Below are positions 10,477 through 19,021 of a stretch of 64,000 bases of DNA, in pieces; the stretch's first letter is position 1; each line of letters starts with the position of its first letter. Below the pieces are notes generated by a model. It ran no database searches. It saw only the letters and a program-made list of their open reading frames with translations, and was not told the DNA's origin. This stretch comes from Oceanisphaera psychrotolerans (lineage in GTDB: Bacteria; Pseudomonadota; Gammaproteobacteria; Enterobacterales; Aeromonadaceae). The stretch covers positions 62,001-126,000 of the forward strand of contig NZ_MDKE01000055.1 of NCBI RefSeq assembly GCF_001870485.1, read 5' to 3'. A program made the translations under genes and the position numbers.

Positions 10477-11904
10477 TTAACCCTGACGCAGACGAATGCC
10501 GATGTTGCGAGTCTGGACATAGCTGTAGATGGCTTCCTGTCCCTTCTCGCGACCGAAACCCGACAGACCCACGCCGCCGAAGGGCGTCTCGATGCCGCCG
10601 GCAAACCATTCGTTGATGAACACCTGGCCGCCGCGCAGCCGGTTAGCAATGCGCAGGGTCTGGCTCAGGCCTTCACCGAACACCCCGGCGACCAGGCCGA
10701 AGTCGGTGCCGTTGGCCAGGGCCACGGCGTCGTCTTCGCTGTCGAAGGGCATGATCACCAGCACGGGACCGAACACTTCTTCCCGGGCGATGGTCATCTC
10801 GGAGGTCGCCTCGATCACGGTCGGCGCGACGAAGTAGCCGGACAAGTCCGGCGCCACGCCGCCGGTGAGGATATTGGCACCCTCGGCACGGGCCTGTTCG
10901 ATCATGGCCAGCACCCGCTGCTGCTGGTCCTGTGACACCACCGGCGTCAGATCCGGATTGCCTTCGCCCTGACCGATGGTCAGGCCTTCGGCCAGGGCCA
11001 CTACGGCGGCTTTCACTTCTTCATAGCGGTCACGCGCAACCAGCAGCCGCGACATGGCCGAACACACCTGACCGGCGTTGAAGAAGATGCCGACTTTCAC
11101 GCTGGCCAGCAGGGTGTCCAGGTTCACATCCTCGAGCGCGATGGCGGCGGACTTGCCGCCCAGCTCCATCACCGACGGGGTGGCGCGCTCGGCCGCATCC
11201 TTGAGGATGCGCTGGCCGGTGGGAACCGAGCCGGTGAACACTATCTGGTTGGTGTCCTGGTGCCTGACCAGGTGGCTGCCTACTTCCGAGCCCTTGCCGC
11301 ACAACAGATTGACCGAGCCCCGGGGGAAACCGGCCTGCTCGATGGCCTTGACCAGCAGCGTCATGGCCAGCGGCGAAATTTCCGGCGACTTGATCACCAC
11401 CGCATTACCGGCGGCCAGCGCCGGTGCCAGGGAACGGGCACAGATGGACACCGGAAAGTTCCAGGGCACAATTTGCACCGAGACGCCGAAAGGCACGTAC
11501 TGGGTGAAATCCATGTAGTCCTTGCCGAGCGGCACCGAGATGCCCTCAATCTTGTCGGCCATGCCGGCGTAATATTCGAAGTAGCGGGCCGCTTCCAGAA
11601 ACTCGTCGCGGGCGTCGTTCAGGCTCTTGCCGTTTTCACGGCAACCGACCAGGCCGCCTTCGTCGGCGATGGCGCGGATGGCGTCGGCGGCCTTCAGCAT
11701 CCAGCTGGTGCGCTGGGCCGGGCGCACGTCGCTCAGGGCACCGCTGTCGGCAACACGGCGGGCGGCGGCCATGGCCAGGTCCGCATCCTCGATGCCGGCC
11801 TGGGCGATGGTGGCGTAGGGCTCACCGGTGCCCGGGTTCATCACCAAAAGCTGGCGGGAAGCATCCCGCCACTGACCATCGATATAGTTCTGATAATGCT
11901 GCAT
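10477..11904 (-). CDS. NAD(P)-dependent aldehyde dehydrogenase
   Basis: 475 residues of the ALDH superfamily. The Rossmann-fold region includes VPWNFPVSI, the catalytic Glu lies in ELGGKSA, and the catalytic Cys in NAGQVCSA (about residue 283), with a C-terminal EEVFGPVL. It begins 3 nt after the Rieske oxygenase stop, so they are co-transcribed. If the oxygenase cleaves a carbon-nitrogen bond, as carnitine monooxygenase does, this enzyme would oxidise the aldehyde product to an acid. That role is inferred from context, and the true aldehyde is unknown. Confidence 0.88.
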   Translation of the reverse strand: MQHYQNYIDGQWRDASRQLLVMNPGTGEPYATIAQAGIEDADLAMAAARRVADSGALSDVRPAQRTSWMLKAADAIRAIADEGGLVGCRENGKSLNDARDEFLEAARYFEYYAGMADKIEGISVPLGKDYMDFTQYVPFGVSVQIVPWNFPVSICARSLAPALAAGNAVVIKSPEISPLAMTLLVKAIEQAGFPRGSVNLLCGKGSEVGSHLVRHQDTNQIVFTGSVPTGQRILKDAAERATPSVMELGGKSAAIALEDVNLDTLLASVKVGIFFNAGQVCSAMSRLLVARDRYEEVKAAVVALAEGLTIGQGEGNPDLTPVVSQDQQQRVLAMIEQARAEGANILTGGVAPDLSGYFVAPTVIEATSEMTIAREEVFGPVLVIMPFDSEDDAVALANGTDFGLVAGVFGEGLSQTLRIANRLRGGQVFINEWFAGGIETPFGGVGLSGFGREKGQEAIYSYVQTRNIGIRLRQG

Positions 11905-11907
11905 GGG

Positions 11908-13095
11908 TTACGCCTCCATCGCCGCTTTGGTTTGGGTAGCCAGCCACTTCTGGAAGAAGTGGGTCGGCAAGTCCATTTCGGGAGAAAACACACCGCCACC
12001 GAAACCGGGAGAATGGCGGCCCTTCTGCATGCCTTCCACGGCCCCGATATCTTCGCTGAACACCACCCGCCAGGATTCCAGGGTTGCGGTACGGCAGGCG
12101 GCGTATTCATCCTTCAACGCCTCGTCGCCCACGTAGTAGAGACGCAGGTTTTCCACGGTTTTTTCCGCATTAATGGGGTCGATCATCATGGCAAAGGCGT
12201 GATCGGCCTGAATGCCCAGCAATACGTTGGGGAACAGGGCGATATATTCCGCATGGCTCAGCTTGTCTTCGGGCCAGTTCGGGAACTTGGGCAGATGTGT
12301 ACCGGCGGTGCCGGACAGGTTGTATTTGTAGCTGCCCTGTCCCGCGAAGCGGTCTTCAAACATGATGTTGTAGTGATCTTCCAGCTTGGAATAGGTATTC
12401 AGGGCCGGGTGTACCCAGGGAAGATGGTAGGCTTCGCAGTAGTTTTCTACCGTCAGCTTCCAGTTGCTCGCCACTTCGATTTCCAGGTGTCCACCCATGT
12501 TGACCCGGCGCAGCAGGCTCAGGCCGTCGTCACCCAGAAACTCCTTCCAGCGTGCTTCCAGCGGTGCGATGTGCTCTTCGAAGGGGGCCGCATCGCCGGA
12601 CAGGTTGACGAACACCATGTCCATCCAGATGGCGGAACGCAGGGCCTTGAGGCCGTGCTTCTCGCACTTGAAACGATCGTCCTTGTGCTTGGCAATGCCG
12701 CCCACATGCGGGGTGCCCTTGAGGTTGCCGTTCAGATCATAGGTCCAGGAATGGTAGGAGCAGCGGATCATGCCCTGCACTTCGCCGGCTTCGTGCACCA
12801 GCTGCATGCCGCGGTGGCTGCAGACATTGTGAAATACCTGCACCTCTCCGTCCTTGTTGCGCATCATCAGCAGGGGCAGATCCATGAAGCTTATCGGTTT
12901 GACATAGCCGTTCTTGACCAGGTCGGACGCAAAGCCAACACAAGTCCAGGTTTTGCCCAGAACTTGATCTCGCTCAAAGGCGAAATATTCCTGGCTGGTA
13001 TAACAGGCGTTGGGCATGCCGCTGGCTTCGGTGATCGGATTTAAAACACTATCAACCTGCTGAACGGGAATGATGGTCTGACTGATATTGCTCAT
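11908..13095 (-). CDS. Rieske 2Fe-2S oxygenase, onium-compound type
   Basis: 395 residues from ATG 13095, preceded by GGGAGAAG, which favours it over 13110. The Rieske centre is C92-x-H94 and C112-x2-H115 (CSHRG, CSYH). The catalytic iron site is N-Y-C-E221-A-Y-H224-x4-H229. The residue three before the first His is Glu, where naphthalene-type dioxygenases have Asp; Glu is reported for carnitine monooxygenase CntA and is also seen in GbcA of this window. Together with the divergent BCCT transporter this suggests oxidation of a quaternary amine such as a betaine. The exact substrate is unknown. It is the first gene of a minus-strand cluster. Confidence 0.86.
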   Translation of the reverse strand: MSNISQTIIPVQQVDSVLNPITEASGMPNACYTSQEYFAFERDQVLGKTWTCVGFASDLVKNGYVKPISFMDLPLLMMRNKDGEVQVFHNVCSHRGMQLVHEAGEVQGMIRCSYHSWTYDLNGNLKGTPHVGGIAKHKDDRFKCEKHGLKALRSAIWMDMVFVNLSGDAAPFEEHIAPLEARWKEFLGDDGLSLLRRVNMGGHLEIEVASNWKLTVENYCEAYHLPWVHPALNTYSKLEDHYNIMFEDRFAGQGSYKYNLSGTAGTHLPKFPNWPEDKLSHAEYIALFPNVLLGIQADHAFAMMIDPINAEKTVENLRLYYVGDEALKDEYAACRTATLESWRVVFSEDIGAVEGMQKGRHSPGFGGGVFSPEMDLPTHFFQKWLATQTKAAMEA

Positions 13096-13413
13096 TGCTG
13101 CTTCTCCCACTGTAACGCAGTGCTCCCTGCGTTGATGTTAACAACTGGCACCTGAATGCCGATGGGAGGATTCTCGTTAACACGGGGATAACAAACAAAC
13201 GACTTTTTAGCCGGGTGTGGATGAGCTTTTGTCATCCATGAAACGCAGCTGACTTACAACGACTGAAACCTGTTAACCGGTTCTGCTTCTTTGCATTACC
13301 GGCGCTCACTCGTGGATGAGAAAAAATCAGTTGAGCGAGATCCCGCCTCCCCCTAACCTCTCGCCGTTAACAAGTGATTAACCATATATGCGTGTTACGC
13401 AGAGGGAGGAGTT
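13096..13413. promoter_or_regulatory. Divergent intergenic region between Rieske operon and BCCT transporter
   Basis: A 318-nt AT-richer gap holding both 5' ends. A GGGAGGAG ribosome site stands before the BCCT ATG, and GGGAGAAG before the Rieske ATG. No convincing sigma-54 site was found: TGGCAC at 13146 is followed by a mis-spaced GC. No operator could be assigned. Confidence 0.4.
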
Positions 13414-15122
13414 ATGCGTGCTACATCCGGGATTCTGAAAGGATTGAATCCGACCGTGACCATCGCATCCAAGGTGCTGGTCATCGGTTTTGTGCTGTTT
13501 TGCGCCATTCTGGCCAATCAGGCCGGACAATATTTCGAGGCCATATCCGGCGTTTTGTTACAAAACATGAAGTGGTTTTATCTGGGGCTGGTGTCTGTGG
13601 TGGTCGGTTTCCTGCTGTATCTGATGGTCAGTCGCTATGGCCACATTCGCCTGGGCAAGGACGATGAAAAGCCTGAATTCGGTTACCTGTCGTGGATTGC
13701 CATGCTGTTCTCGGGCGGCATGGGCATCGGCCTGATTTTCTGGTCGGTGGCCGAACCCATGTGGCATTACGCCGACAACCCCTTTACCGACGGGCTCAGC
13801 AAAGAGGCGGCAGGCACCGCCATGAAGCTCGCCTTTTTTCACTGGGGTCTGCATCCCTGGTCGGTGTTCATCATCGTCGCCCTGGCGTTGTCTTACTTTT
13901 CTTACCGCAAAAACCTGCCCTTCACCCTGAGATCCATTCTGTACCCACTGATTGGTGATCGCATCTATGGCCCCATCGGCCATGCGGTGGACATTCTGAC
14001 CGTGGCCATTACCGCCTTCGGTATTTCCCAGACCCTGGGCATGGGCGTGATCCAAATCAATACCGGCCTGAATCTGGTGTTCGGCACCACCATCAGCCTG
14101 GGTGTGCAGTTGCTGATCATCGTGGTGCTCTGCACCTGTGCGGTCGCTTCGGTACTCTCCGGTGTCGGCAAGGGCATCCGCCGGCTGTCGGAGTGGAACA
14201 TGTTGCTGTCTCTGGTGCTGGTGCTGATCGTGCTTTACGTCGGCCCTACCCGTTACATTCTCAATACCCTGCTCGAAAGCACCGGCAGCTATGCCCAGAA
14301 TATCGTCGGCATGAGTTTCTGGAGTGATGCGCAGAATGATTCGGGCTGGCAGAACTGGTGGACCGCCTACTACTGGCCCTGGTGGATGACCTGGGCACCC
14401 TTCGTCGGCATGTTCGTGGCTCGCATCTCCAAGGGGCGTACCATTCGCGAGCTGATCGGCGGCGCCTGATAGTGCCCACCCTGATCACCTTTCTGTGGAT
14501 GTCGGTCTTCGGTGGTGCGGCGCTCAAAATAGAGCAGGACACCCGCATCGCCTATGAGCAACAGGCGGTGATGCTGGCCGAAGCCGGTGAGCCGGCGCAG
14601 GCCCCCTTTGCCGGCGGTCCCATTCTGGCCGCCACCAAGGCCGACACCACCCAGGCGCTGTTTACTCTGTTCGAAAATCTGGACACGGGCGCCATGGGCA
14701 AGCTGCTGAGTATTCTGGCCTGCGTGTTGCTGGGTACCTACTTCATCACCTCCGCCGATTCCGGCACCCTGGTGCTCTGCACCCTGGATGCCGCCGGTGC
14801 CAGTGAGCCTCCCACCATGATCCGCGTGTTGTGGGGCATCATGATTGCCGCCATTGCCGGGGTGCTGCTCTACGCCGGTGGCCTCAAGGCAATGCAAACC
14901 GCCTCCATCATCGCCGGTTTCCCCATTGCCATCTTCATCGCGGTGATGAGCCTGACCCTGTTCCACAGCATCCGCCGCGAGCCCAAGCCCTGGTCCATGC
15001 TGCCGGATCATGTGCGGCCGGACCCGGCCAGACTGGATGGTCCGGTCAAGCCCTTGACCGATGACGTCACCGATGCAGAACCGGCAGCAAGCTGGAACAC
15101 CACTCCCATCGTGGGCAAGTAG
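13414..15122 (+). pseudogene. BCCT-family betaine/choline/carnitine/DMSP transporter, frameshifted
   Basis: Two overlapping frames together encode a full ~570-residue BCCT permease. The first runs to the BCCT signature (WTAYYWPWWMTWAPF, GRTIREL) and stops at 14469. The second continues VPTLITFLWMSVFGG to 15122. Adding one C in GCGCCTG at about 14466 restores a single frame across the invariant GRTIRE...VPT segment. BCCT carriers import trimethylated onium compounds with Na+ or H+. It is divergent from the Rieske operon and about 1.3 kb from dddP, so import of betaine-like compounds or DMSP is plausible. A single-base sequencing error is an alternative to true inactivation. Confidence 0.85.
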
Positions 15123-15155
15123 CGATAACCCTCGCTAAAGAAAGCGCCTGAACGC

Positions 15156-15185
15156 AAACCGGCATCTGACGATGCCGGTTTTTTT
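15156..15185 (+). terminator. Terminator of the BCCT gene
   Basis: Hairpin AAACCGGCATC-tgac-GATGCCGGTTT running into a T7 tract. It lies 34 nt after the stop, between convergent genes. Confidence 0.92.
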
Positions 15186-15226
15186 ACGTTCGCGATTCCG
15201 TGTTGTCGACGGATTCAGGGCCGGTG

Positions 15227-16165
15227 TCAGCTGCCCGGCTCGCGCAATCCCTTCTCGCCGACCTGACCCGGTAATTGCTCCAGCAGCCACTGACGAAACA
15301 GCTTGACGCTGCTCGGTACCACTCCGCGATTAAGGGGTTCGAGCATGCAGAAGCTGGCCGGGGTACGCAACACCATATCCACCGGCCGCACCAGGGCGCC
15401 ACTTTCCAGGTATTCATCCACCAGCGAGCCCCAGGCCAGGGCGACGCCCTGACCGTTGATGGCCGCCTGCAGCAGCATGGGATAATTGTTGATATTGATC
15501 CGGTTGCGGGGTGTCACCGGCGGCAGGCCGACCTGCTCGAACCACTGCTGCCAGCTGAGCCAGTCCCGCTGAGATTCATCGAGAAACAACAGTGTCTTGC
15601 CAAAGAGGGCTTCCGGCGTATTCCAGTCCTGACACCGCTCCAGATAGGCCGGGCTGCAGACCGGAAACACCTCTTCCGGAAACAGGGTGGTCACCTGCAT
15701 CTCGGCCGGGGGTAATCGACAGTAAAAGAGCGCAATATCACAATCGAGCCGGCGATAGTCCGTGACCTGATCGGAGGCGAGAATACGCAAGTCCACCTCC
15801 TCGTGCTGGCGCTGAAACTCCGCTACCTTGGGCAACAGCCACAGTGCCGCCATGGCATTGGTGGTGGCCACGGTGATCTGCTGTTCTCCCTGCCATTTCT
15901 TGATTTCACCGGTGGCCAGAGCCACATCCAGCAAGGCGCGGTAGATGGTCTGATAATACTGCAGGCCGGTCGGGGTCAAGGAAATGTTGCGATTGGCCCG
16001 CACAAACAGATCCTTGCCGAGATATTCCTCCAGCTGGCGGATCTGGCGACTGATGGCGCCCTGGGTAACGCTGAGCTCATTGGCTGCCAGCGTAAAGCTG
16101 AGGTGGCGGGCCGCCGCTTCAAACACAATAAGGCTGTTCATCGGCGGCAGTGGCTTGATTTTCAT
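15227..16165 (-). CDS. LysR-family regulator, GcvA-like
   Basis: 312 residues from ATG 16165, which has GGAG five bases upstream and gives the family-typical start MKIKPLPPMNSLIVFEAAARHLSF. The N-terminal winged helix (residues 1-65, VTQGAISRQIRQLEEYLG) is followed by a GcvA-type effector domain. It sits between the BCCT/Rieske cluster and dddP and is convergent with the transporter. A role in controlling onium-compound catabolism is inferred from position only. Confidence 0.87.
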   Translation of the reverse strand: MKIKPLPPMNSLIVFEAAARHLSFTLAANELSVTQGAISRQIRQLEEYLGKDLFVRANRNISLTPTGLQYYQTIYRALLDVALATGEIKKWQGEQQITVATTNAMAALWLLPKVAEFQRQHEEVDLRILASDQVTDYRRLDCDIALFYCRLPPAEMQVTTLFPEEVFPVCSPAYLERCQDWNTPEALFGKTLLFLDESQRDWLSWQQWFEQVGLPPVTPRNRININNYPMLLQAAINGQGVALAWGSLVDEYLESGALVRPVDMVLRTPASFCMLEPLNRGVVPSSVKLFRQWLLEQLPGQVGEKGLREPGS

Positions 16166-16389
16166 GGTCGCTCCTGACATGTCTTCCAGGCTCCCTGGTC
16201 CAGTCCCTTATTAGCGGGGCACTCTACCATTATTCTTACGGACAGCCAGAGATATCAAATGCTCGGCGAGCTACAACGTGATCGGGCGCATTGTCGCCGA
16301 AAATATCGATAAAATGCTCCCGCAGACGGCAGGAGCGAGAAGGCGTTCAGCCGGTGGCAATGCGTGCAGGCAAGGCCGCCCCGGGCATA

Positions 16390-17736
16390 TCAATCATTCA
16401 GCAAGGCCGCTTCAAAGGGATAGGTGGTCAGGTTTTCAACCCCGGTTTCGGTAATCAGCACCTGATCTTCCAGCTTCACGCCTTCCCGGCCGCCCACGGC
16501 CCCCACATAGGCCTCCACACACAGCGTCATGCCCGGCTCCAGCACGCCATCATAGCCATGACCCTCGAGATCTTCAGGATAACGAATGCAGGGATATTCA
16601 TCACAGAGTCCCACCCCGTGCATCATGACTCCGTATCGCTGGGCCCGATATGCCTCGGGCAGCAGCAAACCGGCTTCGGTCACTTCCCGAAAGCTCATGC
16701 CCGGCTTCAGAATGCTCATGTTGTGCTGAATATGCTCATAAGCCACACGATACAGGTGTTTTTGCTCCGCCGTCGGGGCTCGTTCACCAATCAACCAGGT
16801 ACGTGAAATATCGGCACAGATGCCATAAGGACCAATCAAGTCGCTGTCGAAGGCCAGCAGCTCACCTTCCTGCACCATCCTGGGGCCACACTCCTGAAAC
16901 CAGGGGTTGGTTCGGGGGCCGGAAGACAAAATGCGGCATTCGATCCACTCGCCGCCACGGCGAATGTTTTCCGCATGCAGGATCGACCAGATGTCATTTT
17001 CGGTCACCCCGGGTACCGAGGCCTCTTGCATCAGTTTCATGGCGATTTCGGTGGAGGCGATAGCGCAGCGCATGGCGTTGATTTCATCTTCGTTTTTAAT
17101 CGCCCGAGCCAGTTCCATCACCTCCTGGCCATCGGCGAGCTCGATACCGAGACGCTGCAATTGGGTAAAGCCCGCCATTTCAATCTTATCGACGGCCAGC
17201 CTTTTGTTGCTGCCCGCATGTTCCAGCAGCACCGATTGCACTTCGGCGGCGAATTTGGCCGCATGCTCTTCGGTTCTGTTACCGGTCTCGAAATAGAAAA
17301 AGGCGGCGCCGCCCCTCACTTCCCTGACCAGAGGCAAATGGGCCGATAAATGCTCGCAGTTGTGAAAATCCCACAAAATCACATGCCCGGCAGCCGACAC
17401 GAAGCAAGCCCGGGCATGATTATGCGTGATCCATAACTGCATGTTGGTGGTATCCGTCGCGTAGCGAATATTCAGCGGATCAAACAGCAGCACACCGGCC
17501 AGATCCCGCTTCTGCAACTCGTCCACAATACGTTGCAGCCGGTATTCCCGCATTCGGGACAACGTGGGCGGCGTCAGCCCCAGCGCGTCCCATTCACCGA
17601 ACGCCAGCCCGGTGGGGCCAATCTCGACACGATCGTTGTCGTTCAGGGAGCCATCGGCCTTGAAGCGCCCCCGGCGACGCGCGGGATCTATCTTTCTGTT
17701 TGAGGAGGCCGTCGATAAAACGAGAGCACTGTCCAT
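16390..17736 (-). CDS. dddP: DMSP lyase DddP (M24 metallopeptidase-fold)
   Basis: 448 residues, colinear over the whole length with Roseovarius-type DddP as I recall it: NDNDRVEIGPTGLAFGEWD, FDPLNIRYATDTTNMQLW and LEPGMTLCVEA are family signatures. The metal ligands of the pita-bread fold are visible as D297, D299, D309, H373, E408 and E423, and D379 fits the proposed catalytic base. DddP cleaves dimethylsulfoniopropionate to dimethyl sulfide and acrylate in the cytoplasm. Ordinary Xaa-Pro aminopeptidases lack these flanking motifs, so a peptidase call is less likely. No acrylate-processing gene lies beside it, but a BCCT transporter is 1.3 kb away. Confidence 0.93.
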   Translation of the reverse strand: MDSALVLSTASSNRKIDPARRRGRFKADGSLNDNDRVEIGPTGLAFGEWDALGLTPPTLSRMREYRLQRIVDELQKRDLAGVLLFDPLNIRYATDTTNMQLWITHNHARACFVSAAGHVILWDFHNCEHLSAHLPLVREVRGGAAFFYFETGNRTEEHAAKFAAEVQSVLLEHAGSNKRLAVDKIEMAGFTQLQRLGIELADGQEVMELARAIKNEDEINAMRCAIASTEIAMKLMQEASVPGVTENDIWSILHAENIRRGGEWIECRILSSGPRTNPWFQECGPRMVQEGELLAFDSDLIGPYGICADISRTWLIGERAPTAEQKHLYRVAYEHIQHNMSILKPGMSFREVTEAGLLLPEAYRAQRYGVMMHGVGLCDEYPCIRYPEDLEGHGYDGVLEPGMTLCVEAYVGAVGGREGVKLEDQVLITETGVENLTTYPFEAALLND

Positions 17737-18225
17737 GGTTTACCTCTGCTGGTAATGACCGATACCGACACTGGCACCTCAGGGCGCGCAGTCAGCCCTT
17801 CCTGTAATCACGGGCATGTTAATAAAATGTCATAGAAGGCAGAGGGGAAAAAGCGAATAAAAGTCAGGCTCGCATGAGCCGCATGCATGCGAAGGACACC
17901 ACGGCTGCCGGCCACCATTCCCGGCCCCCAGAAACACCAAAGCCAGCCCTGGCGGCTGGCTTTTTGTGTCCTACATCGAGCTTGTGGCCCTGGCTCCCGG
18001 CCTTTCACTCGCTTCGAGTGTGGCCTTTGTGGTGCTTACCGGTCTGGTATCCCGGTTTGCGACAGGCTCCGAGGGTATCGGTCTGTCTGTTCCCAGAAGG
18101 TGAAACTATCTTATCCCTTAGGCCGGGGTGAGTGGTTGCGAATACAATGTAAAATTCCACTCGTTAAGCAACAACTCACCCCATATACTCTATATGGAGC
18201 ATAGTTATTTCATCGAGGGAATATT
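17737..18225. other. Intergenic region between dddP and the Lrp-type gene
   Basis: 489 nt without a credible gene. It holds the dddP promoter region on the minus strand, small palindromes (GGCTCGCATGAGCC at 17868, GCATGCATGC), an orphan plus-strand terminator at 17941 and the leader of the Lrp-type gene. Confidence 0.5.
17941..17965 (+). terminator. Orphan intrinsic terminator on the plus strand
   Basis: AGCCAGCC-ctggc-GGCTGGCT followed by TTTTT. No plus-strand gene lies upstream, since dddP reads the other way, so it either ends an unannotated short RNA or blocks antisense reading. Confidence 0.6.
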
Positions 18226-18711
18226 TTGAGCAACCCACTGCAACTGGATCGTACCGACAGGCGTATTCTGGAGCTGATGCAGCGCCACGGCCGCATCAGC
18301 AACCTGGAGCTGGCCGAGCGCATCGGACTCTCGCCCTCGCCCTGCTCCCGCCGGGTCAAGGCGCTGGAAGAAGCCGGCCTGATCGCCGACCACGTCACCC
18401 TGCTCAACGCCGCCCGGCTGGGCCTGAGCCTGCTGGCCTATATTCATATCTCGCTGGACCGCCACACCCCCGAGCGATTCGAGGCCTTCGATACCGCCAT
18501 CAACGGCTTTTCCGAGGTGCTGGAATGCGACCTGATCACCGGCACCGAGGCCGACTATCAGCTCAAGGTGATAGTGCGCGACATGGAGCACTATCAGCAA
18601 TTTCTGCTGGGCAAGCTGACCCGGCTGGAGGGAGTGACGGGAGTCAGATCCAGCTTTGTACTGCGCCGGATCAAGCACGAAACCGCCCTGCCGCTGGATC
18701 ACCTGGGGTGA
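18226..18711 (+). CDS. Lrp/AsnC-family transcriptional regulator
   Basis: 161 residues. The helix-turn-helix (residues 7-60, LDRTDRRILELMQRHGRISN) is followed by a RAM ligand-binding domain (residues 70-155). The start is TTG at 18226 with a GAGGGA ribosome site seven bases upstream; no ATG fits the conserved N-terminus. Lrp-type proteins sense amino acids and act as octamers on amino-acid or amine metabolism genes. No target is evident nearby. A heptanucleotide repeat begins 7 nt after its stop. Confidence 0.92.
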   Translation: MSNPLQLDRTDRRILELMQRHGRISNLELAERIGLSPSPCSRRVKALEEAGLIADHVTLLNAARLGLSLLAYIHISLDRHTPERFEAFDTAINGFSEVLECDLITGTEADYQLKVIVRDMEHYQQFLLGKLTRLEGVTGVRSSFVLRRIKHETALPLDHLG

Positions 18712-18717
18712 TATTAC

Positions 18718-18759
18718 GGGAATAGGGAATAGGGAATAGGGAATAGGGAATAGGGAATG
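18718..18759 (+). repeat. Heptanucleotide tandem repeat (GGGAATA)n
   Basis: Five exact GGGAATA units plus a sixth ending in G, between the Lrp-type gene and rof. The last unit runs directly into the ribosome-site region of rof. Unit number probably varies by slippage. Confidence 0.95.
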
Positions 18760-18771
18760 GGAGAACGAAAA

Positions 18772-19017
18772 ATGATGAGCTGCGAACAGCACGACTATAT
18801 CGAGATTGCCTGTCTGTACCGGTACCCGATTATCCTGACACTGACTTCGGGACAAGAGCTAAGCGGCATCGCCATCGATACCGCCCGTAACGAAGACAAG
18901 GCAGAGTGCATCAAAATCCTGGCGGACAACACCGCCAGGCTGGTGCCGCTGGCACATATTGTCCGCATGAAAGCAGCCTCGGACAATCCGCATTTCGACA
19001 CGGTGACGTTCGACTGA
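18772..19017 (+). CDS. rof: Rho-binding antiterminator (Rof/YaeO family)
   Basis: 81 residues from ATG 18772, with GGGAG about eight bases upstream; an in-frame ATG at 18757 lies within the tandem repeat and is less likely. The sequence CEQHDYIEIACLYRYPIILTLTSGQ matches the Rof signature of a conserved Cys and Asp-Tyr-hydrophobic-Glu-hydrophobic-Ala-Cys. Rof binds Rho and inhibits its loading on RNA. The tandem heptamer just upstream could alter translation or spacing. Confidence 0.82.
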   Translation: MMSCEQHDYIEIACLYRYPIILTLTSGQELSGIAIDTARNEDKAECIKILADNTARLVPLAHIVRMKAASDNPHFDTVTFD

Positions 19018-19021
19018 GCCG

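Noticed and set aside
11260-13044. 594-codon plus-strand frame opposite the aldehyde dehydrogenase and Rieske genes
   Set aside because: Spans two real genes on the other strand; no domain recognisable.
13142-13165. Possible sigma-54 promoter (TGGCAC...GC) before the Rieske operon
   Set aside because: The -12 GC is one base too close to the -24 GG and the TTGC element is absent. A similar near-match upstream of dddP fails for the same reason.
16390-17736. Xaa-Pro aminopeptidase/creatinase call for the M24 protein
   Set aside because: Full-length DddP signature segments and the DddP metal/base residues fit better than the peptidase subfamilies.
18795-18855. Minus-strand FPIPYSLFPIPYSLF-type repeat peptide
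   Set aside because: It is only the translation of the GGGAATA tandem repeat.
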